DNA of 64,000 bases from the NCBI GenBank assembly GCA_037176725.1, contig JAZBRS010000026.1, positions 101,539,501-101,603,500 on the forward strand, in the 5' to 3' direction. This stretch comes from Posidonia oceanica. Lineage: Eukaryota; Streptophyta; Magnoliopsida; Alismatales; Posidoniaceae. The translations under genes were made by a program, and so were the position numbers. Positions 59,901-64,000 of this stretch are shown one piece after another (the first letter of the stretch is position 1; each line of letters starts with the position of its first letter). Under the pieces are notes generated by a model. It ran no database searches. It was not told where the DNA came from and saw only the letters and a program-made list of their open reading frames with translations.

Positions 59901-61081
59901 TGCTTGCCTATTGCATTGCACCATTAGTTCTTATCATGCATTTGCCCTGTTGCATTGCATTTTACCATGACATTGCATGTAGGCCCCTGTAGTTTATTTT
60001 AATTGCACTTAGGTCCCTGCATTTGCATTCTTGCATGCATTGCACTCCCTTGTCATTGCACATAGCTCCTTTGCATCATTTTGAGCACCCTTAGCCTCAT
60101 TGCATGTAGGACACCCTACATTGCACACACATAGGGGTAATTTGCACTTAGACCCCCACTTAGACCACTTTTTCTGGTCCTTGAGCCATCTGACTTGAAA
60201 CCTGAATAACTTTTGATCGAACCGTTGGATCTTCACGATCTAACTACCCAGGTCTTCCTAGTTGAGTGATCTTTCATTCTAACCAAAGTTATTTCAGATC
60301 AAGCATCAGATCCTCGAGATAAGCCCACCTAAATCACTACATGTCACTCATTGTCTTGTCATTTGCACTGCATGCATCGTTTTCACGATCTGTTTTCTCG
60401 CGCATGTAGACTAGGCTTCATCGCCTCTGCTTTTGTTTCCCATTTCCATGTCACTTCGCATTGCATGGTTTTCATCGTTGTTTTGATTGATCGCCTACAT
60501 TGTATTTAGGACAGTAATGCTTACTGTCTGAAGTTCTTACGAACTAGGGCTCGTCCCATTCGGAACACTGACATCGCTGCTGAGCACATAGATTGCACGT
60601 TTAATTCCCTGCACACATATTAGCACTTAGAGCATACATTTGAGCATGTAACTAAGCATTCATGGCATTTAGGCATTCACAGCATGCATCTTCTTGCATA
60701 TGCGAGCGTAAGCTTAGAAAGACCGATTTTTTGGACGTATCGGGGGTGCCTAACACCTTCCCCATGCGTAACAGGAGTCCTTGCCCTTTCTCATGACCCG
60801 CAATGACCATAATGCCCTCATCCTAGGCACGAGTCATAGCATTGCATATCATTGCATCTTTTGCATGTTTTACATGCATTTCTCCGATTTTCCTTGTCTC
60901 CCGATTTAATAGACACGGTAGTGACTCTGATTTAGTCTTATCTTTATTTTTTCCTCTTTTTCCAACATTTCCGAGTAGAGCATCCCTCCTCGGGTCCAAC
61001 CGCTAATAGCAACCTAATTTCGGTCAGTGCACGCGAGCTTTGGCATAGTGCATGGACGATCCGATTTTCAGGGTTACTACA
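56929..61081 (+). mobile_element. 5' LTR of element D (4.15 kb)
   Basis: It begins TGTAGACACCCCATTTTTTC and ends GGGTTACTACA. In order it has AAACCCTAGAAA-rich sequence, a polypyrimidine zone with 50-bp tandem units (57541-57640), a GC-rich zone (57730-58800), an AT-rich zone with repeated GCATTTAGGTCC-like phrases (58850-60010) and the lineage core (GTGCCTAACACCTTCCCC near 60748). It closely resembles in layout the minus-strand LTR at 1-2080. Confidence 0.92.
57415..57690 (+). repeat. Tandem polypyrimidine repeats in the LTR of element D
   Basis: Units share CAGCCCACCTCTCCTTTT. Two copies (57541-57590 and 57591-57640) are exact 50-bp repeats; the earlier ones are about 63 bp. Confidence 0.85.
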
Positions 61082-61082
61082 G

Positions 61083-61099
61083 TGGCGACTCCGCTAGGA
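61083..61099 (+). other. Primer-binding site of element D (tRNA-Arg)
   Basis: TGGCGACTCCGCTAGGA matches the complement of the tRNA-Arg(ACG) 3' end over the first 13 bases and then differs by one base. Minus-strand DNA synthesis would start here. Confidence 0.85.
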
Positions 61100-62217
61100 A
61101 TTCTAGACTCCGGCTTTCGTTTTTGGCTTTCTCACCGCTTGGATTTTGCATTTCTTTACTTGCCTTGCCTATTTACATGCTTTATTCATTGCTCTGCCTT
61201 TACATGCTCTACTGCTTGCTTGTCTTTACATACTTTATTTGCTTGCATTGCTCTATTTCTCGCATTACATGCCTAAATACATGCCGGTCGCACTGTACAT
61301 GCCTTTTGAGTGGTGAATGCTTTGTTTTACACACTTGCTATGCCACTACACATGCACATGCCATGTATACCTGCTTTTTGATATGATAAGTGTTTTCTTT
61401 CCACTATCATGTCCACAACACAATGCACATGCCATGCACATGCCATGACTTCCTGTTTCTCTCCCCTTTCGCATATGCCATGCCTAGGATAGTAGAAACA
61501 TGCTTGCTCCCCTTTGCTTAATTTAAAAGCTACAATAAAGCCAAGCAATAACATCTAAGCAAAATTAGAGCCAAAACTTGCAATTTTCCCCCTTCGATTA
61601 ATATTGTGCAAGTAAAACACTCTAATGCATTCGCATGAAGCATCATTCTAGAAAGCAGGCATTCTTCTCATCTGAGTCCACCCACAGTCTGCGAAGGATA
61701 GTTTCGGTCGCTTGCTCCATCGCTTTGGCTTGGTGCAAGTTGGTCGGTCTATCCCCCCTTGTCAGGGGTTGTGTCTATGTGAGTAGAGGGTACAGCCCAT
61801 GCTTTGGCAGGGCCGAGGCTACTAAAGCACCACTCCATTACTGCCTGAGCTCTAGCCAGGATTTAGACGGGGACCCACTTTTTCTGACCTGGAGTCTATC
61901 AATAAACCCATCACCCCTGTGAGCTTGTCCGAGTATTCAGCCTACTCAGGACATAAATGGTGAGAGAGCGCATAATAGGTCATTCATTTGCATTGTATGC
62001 CATTCATATCACTGTAACCACTTGCATTTTGTCCAGGTGCTAACCTGATTTGCTTTGCCTGTCCGCAGGTAGTTGCGAGGTCCTCAGCCGGAGCTCGAGC
62101 GTCTCTGTCCCGGGCAGCTCCCTGTGGTCCCCCTCTCTTTCCGGGCTATTCGTCGTCTTCGACGATAGTGCGTCTTCTTTTTGCCGCAGCCCTGTCCTTG
62201 CCCGCTCGCGATTAGCT
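61100..62217 (+). other. 5' leader of element D
   Basis: About 1.1 kb, collinear with the leader of element B, with no supported coding region. An open frame continues upstream of the gag ATG from 62050, but the match to element B starts at 62218. Confidence 0.6.
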
Positions 62218-64000
62218 ATGGCCCAGCGTGCCAGCGGGCCTCTTGCTTCTGTTACACCAGAGGAGTTTTCGACTTCGGTCCCTCCTACTGCTGTAGCTTC
62301 CCCTTCTTTCCATGCATTCCATTTCCGGTTGCATGATGATCCTCTGCATACCACGGGGGAACCGCAGGTCCTAGCCGGTCTGGAGCCCGTCACCGATTCT
62401 GTCACAGTGACCACCACTCGGGCTCTGGATACCTCGCCTCCCGCCCCTTCCTCGGGCTTTCCTGTTTCAGAAACTCAGCTGGCTGCGGCTACTTCTGTTG
62501 TAGGGTCTGTCCCTCTCGGCTCTTTTGCTCTCGTGCCCCCTTCCACAGCCATACCTTTACATCCCAGCTCGTCAGTCGACGAGTCCTCTGCCATGCGAGT
62601 GGAACATCTAGGGGCTATGACCCAGAGGTTGCAAGGCATGGCCCTTTCTTCTGGTCCTACTCCTTCTTTTTCTCATCCTCTGACCCCTAAGGTTCTGGTG
62701 CAGCTCTCTGTAGTTTTGCAGGCTCACCACATTGCACTCCCGCCCTTACCACCACCCCAACTCCTCACAGCTTCGGCGATGGGGGCGCCTTATCGGCCTC
62801 CTGCACCTACACAGCACTTTGCACTGCATGCAACTCCGCCACCTGGTGATCAGTCCTTCGGACTGGTTGGAGCACAGCACCCCACAGGCCCGCTGTCCGG
62901 CACTGTGCCTGTGCAGCAACTGTTGCTCCAGCACTCTGCACCTTACACTGCACAACACACTGCACAGCATGCCTATTACTCACTCCCTTTGCATCAGAAT
63001 ATTCAGACTCCCGCATACATATCACCGCACTTTACACCCTCGCACGGGTATGCTGGCCCTCACGCTACGACACCAGGTGGCGTGACGGTGGATCGGGAGG
63101 AGCGCTTTCTTGCGACCCACACAGCATACGCGACACCTGTCTTAGCTGCACCAGTCTCGACGACAGCAACTTCAGACGCCCTCCTTACCAGGATGGGTGA
63201 TCTAGAGAGAGCACTTCGTCAAATGCAAGGCCAGGACCACCAGTCCTACCAATTCTGGGACCTCTGCTACTTTCCAAAGGCGACACTCCCACCGAAATTC
63301 AAAATCCCAGAATTTGAAAAATACAATGGTAGAGGCTGCCCAATCGCACATCTGAAGGCGTACTACAGCGACCTCGTCGAGCTCCAGCATGATGATAGGT
63401 TGTTGATTCGTTTGTTCCACAAAAGTTTGACGGGCCCTGCTCTTAAGTGGTTCGTATCACTTGACATGGCTACCGTCAAGACTTGGAACGACCTTTCCCA
63501 GGCGTTCCTGGAGCAATTTTCCTTCAACTTTGACTTGATCCCTAGGCGCGAGGATCTTGTCACTCTTAAGCAGAAGCCCCATGAATCATTCGGGGAGTAT
63601 GTCGGTCGCTGACATATCTTAGCCTCCCAGGTCAAAAATAAAGCCTCAAAGGAAGAGTCTATTGAGATCATCACCAGGGGAGCACAACCGGCGACTGGGG
63701 GACTGCTTAGCATCCAGCCTATCATTAACCTTGCATCGCTGATCCGGGCTGGCGCTCGCGTGGAAAGCTCGCTGCAGAGTGGAAACTTTCCCGCACTCAC
63801 TGAATTCGCAAAGCAGGCTACCGCCTCCAACAATAGCAGCAACAAAGGCAACAACGACTCCGACGTCCGCTACCACAAGAAGCCGATCGTCACTTGCATT
63901 GGCTCTCCTACGGAGCTTCCCCCTGCTGAGAACCAGCCTGGTTCACCTCAGTTTGCATCTGCACCTAGTTTTCCACACACTACACACACTGCCATCGTTG
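62218..64000 (+). pseudogene. Gag of element D, one stop codon, continues past the window
   Basis: This is the capsid protein of an Ogre-like element. The N-terminal 350 residues are rich in Pro, Ser, Thr and His-Ala and poorly conserved. The capsid core (about 63270-63720) has KYNGRGCPIAHLKAYYSDL, RLFHKSLTGPALKWFVSLDM, WNDLSQAFLEQFSFNFDLI, FGEYVGR and ARVESSLQSGNFPALTEF. The frame is open from 62050 to a TGA at 63610-63612 and then open again, in the same frame, to the window end. Element B has Trp at the TGA codon, so a single TGG to TGA change is the simplest explanation. The C-terminal zinc-finger part and any pol lie outside the window. The better state of this gag suggests that D is younger than B. 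Confidence 0.88.

Overview
The window is nuclear DNA of a flowering plant. Two host genes with plant-type introns and families (a chorismate mutase and a purine permease) sit in a sea of plant retrotransposons: Ogre/Tat-like Ty3 LTR elements with very long LTRs and a tRNA-Arg primer site, a Ty1/copia remnant, L1-type LINEs, a tRNA-derived SINE and MITEs. Telomere-type CCCTAAA arrays inside one LTR family also fit a plant. I cannot name the species.

Layout. 1-2080: part of a minus-strand Ogre-like LTR, nested in element A. 2081-8423: 3' half of Ogre-like element A (non-coding internal region, polypurine tract, 2.9-kb 3' LTR). 8424-10636: 3' part of a copia element into which A inserted. 11791-13549: chorismate mutase gene, five exons, with an N-terminal signal-peptide-like leader. 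About 13775-14145: a MITE. 14366 to about 17885: 5'-truncated LINE on the minus strand. 17995-18267 and 41977-42460: a CAT/CAC-rich tract split by a second LINE (18268-41961). That LINE is itself split by Ogre-like element B (19472-36593), which has a CAG/TG 5-bp target duplication, 4.9- and 4.5-kb LTRs, a broken gag and no visible pol; its 5' LTR also carries a SINE. 43974-46294: purine permease gene on the minus strand, two exons. 46295-53997: AT-rich intergenic DNA with two MITE-like elements and short tandem duplications. 53998-56928: minus-strand Ogre-like element C (3' LTR plus a little internal DNA), interrupted by plus-strand element D (56929 to the window end), which has a 4.15-kb LTR, a good tRNA-Arg primer site and a gag frame broken by one stop codon.

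How it fits together. The two genes are unrelated and stand alone; nothing suggests an operon or gene cluster. The main story is layered nesting: LINE into simple repeat, Ogre-like B into LINE, SINE into B's LTR; Ogre-like A into copia and another LTR element into A; D into C. Elements A, B, C and D share primer, polypurine, LTR-core and 3'-repeat features, so they are relatives of one lineage with diverged LTRs. All boundaries and exon limits were read by eye; percentages are avoided except where a short stretch was compared directly.
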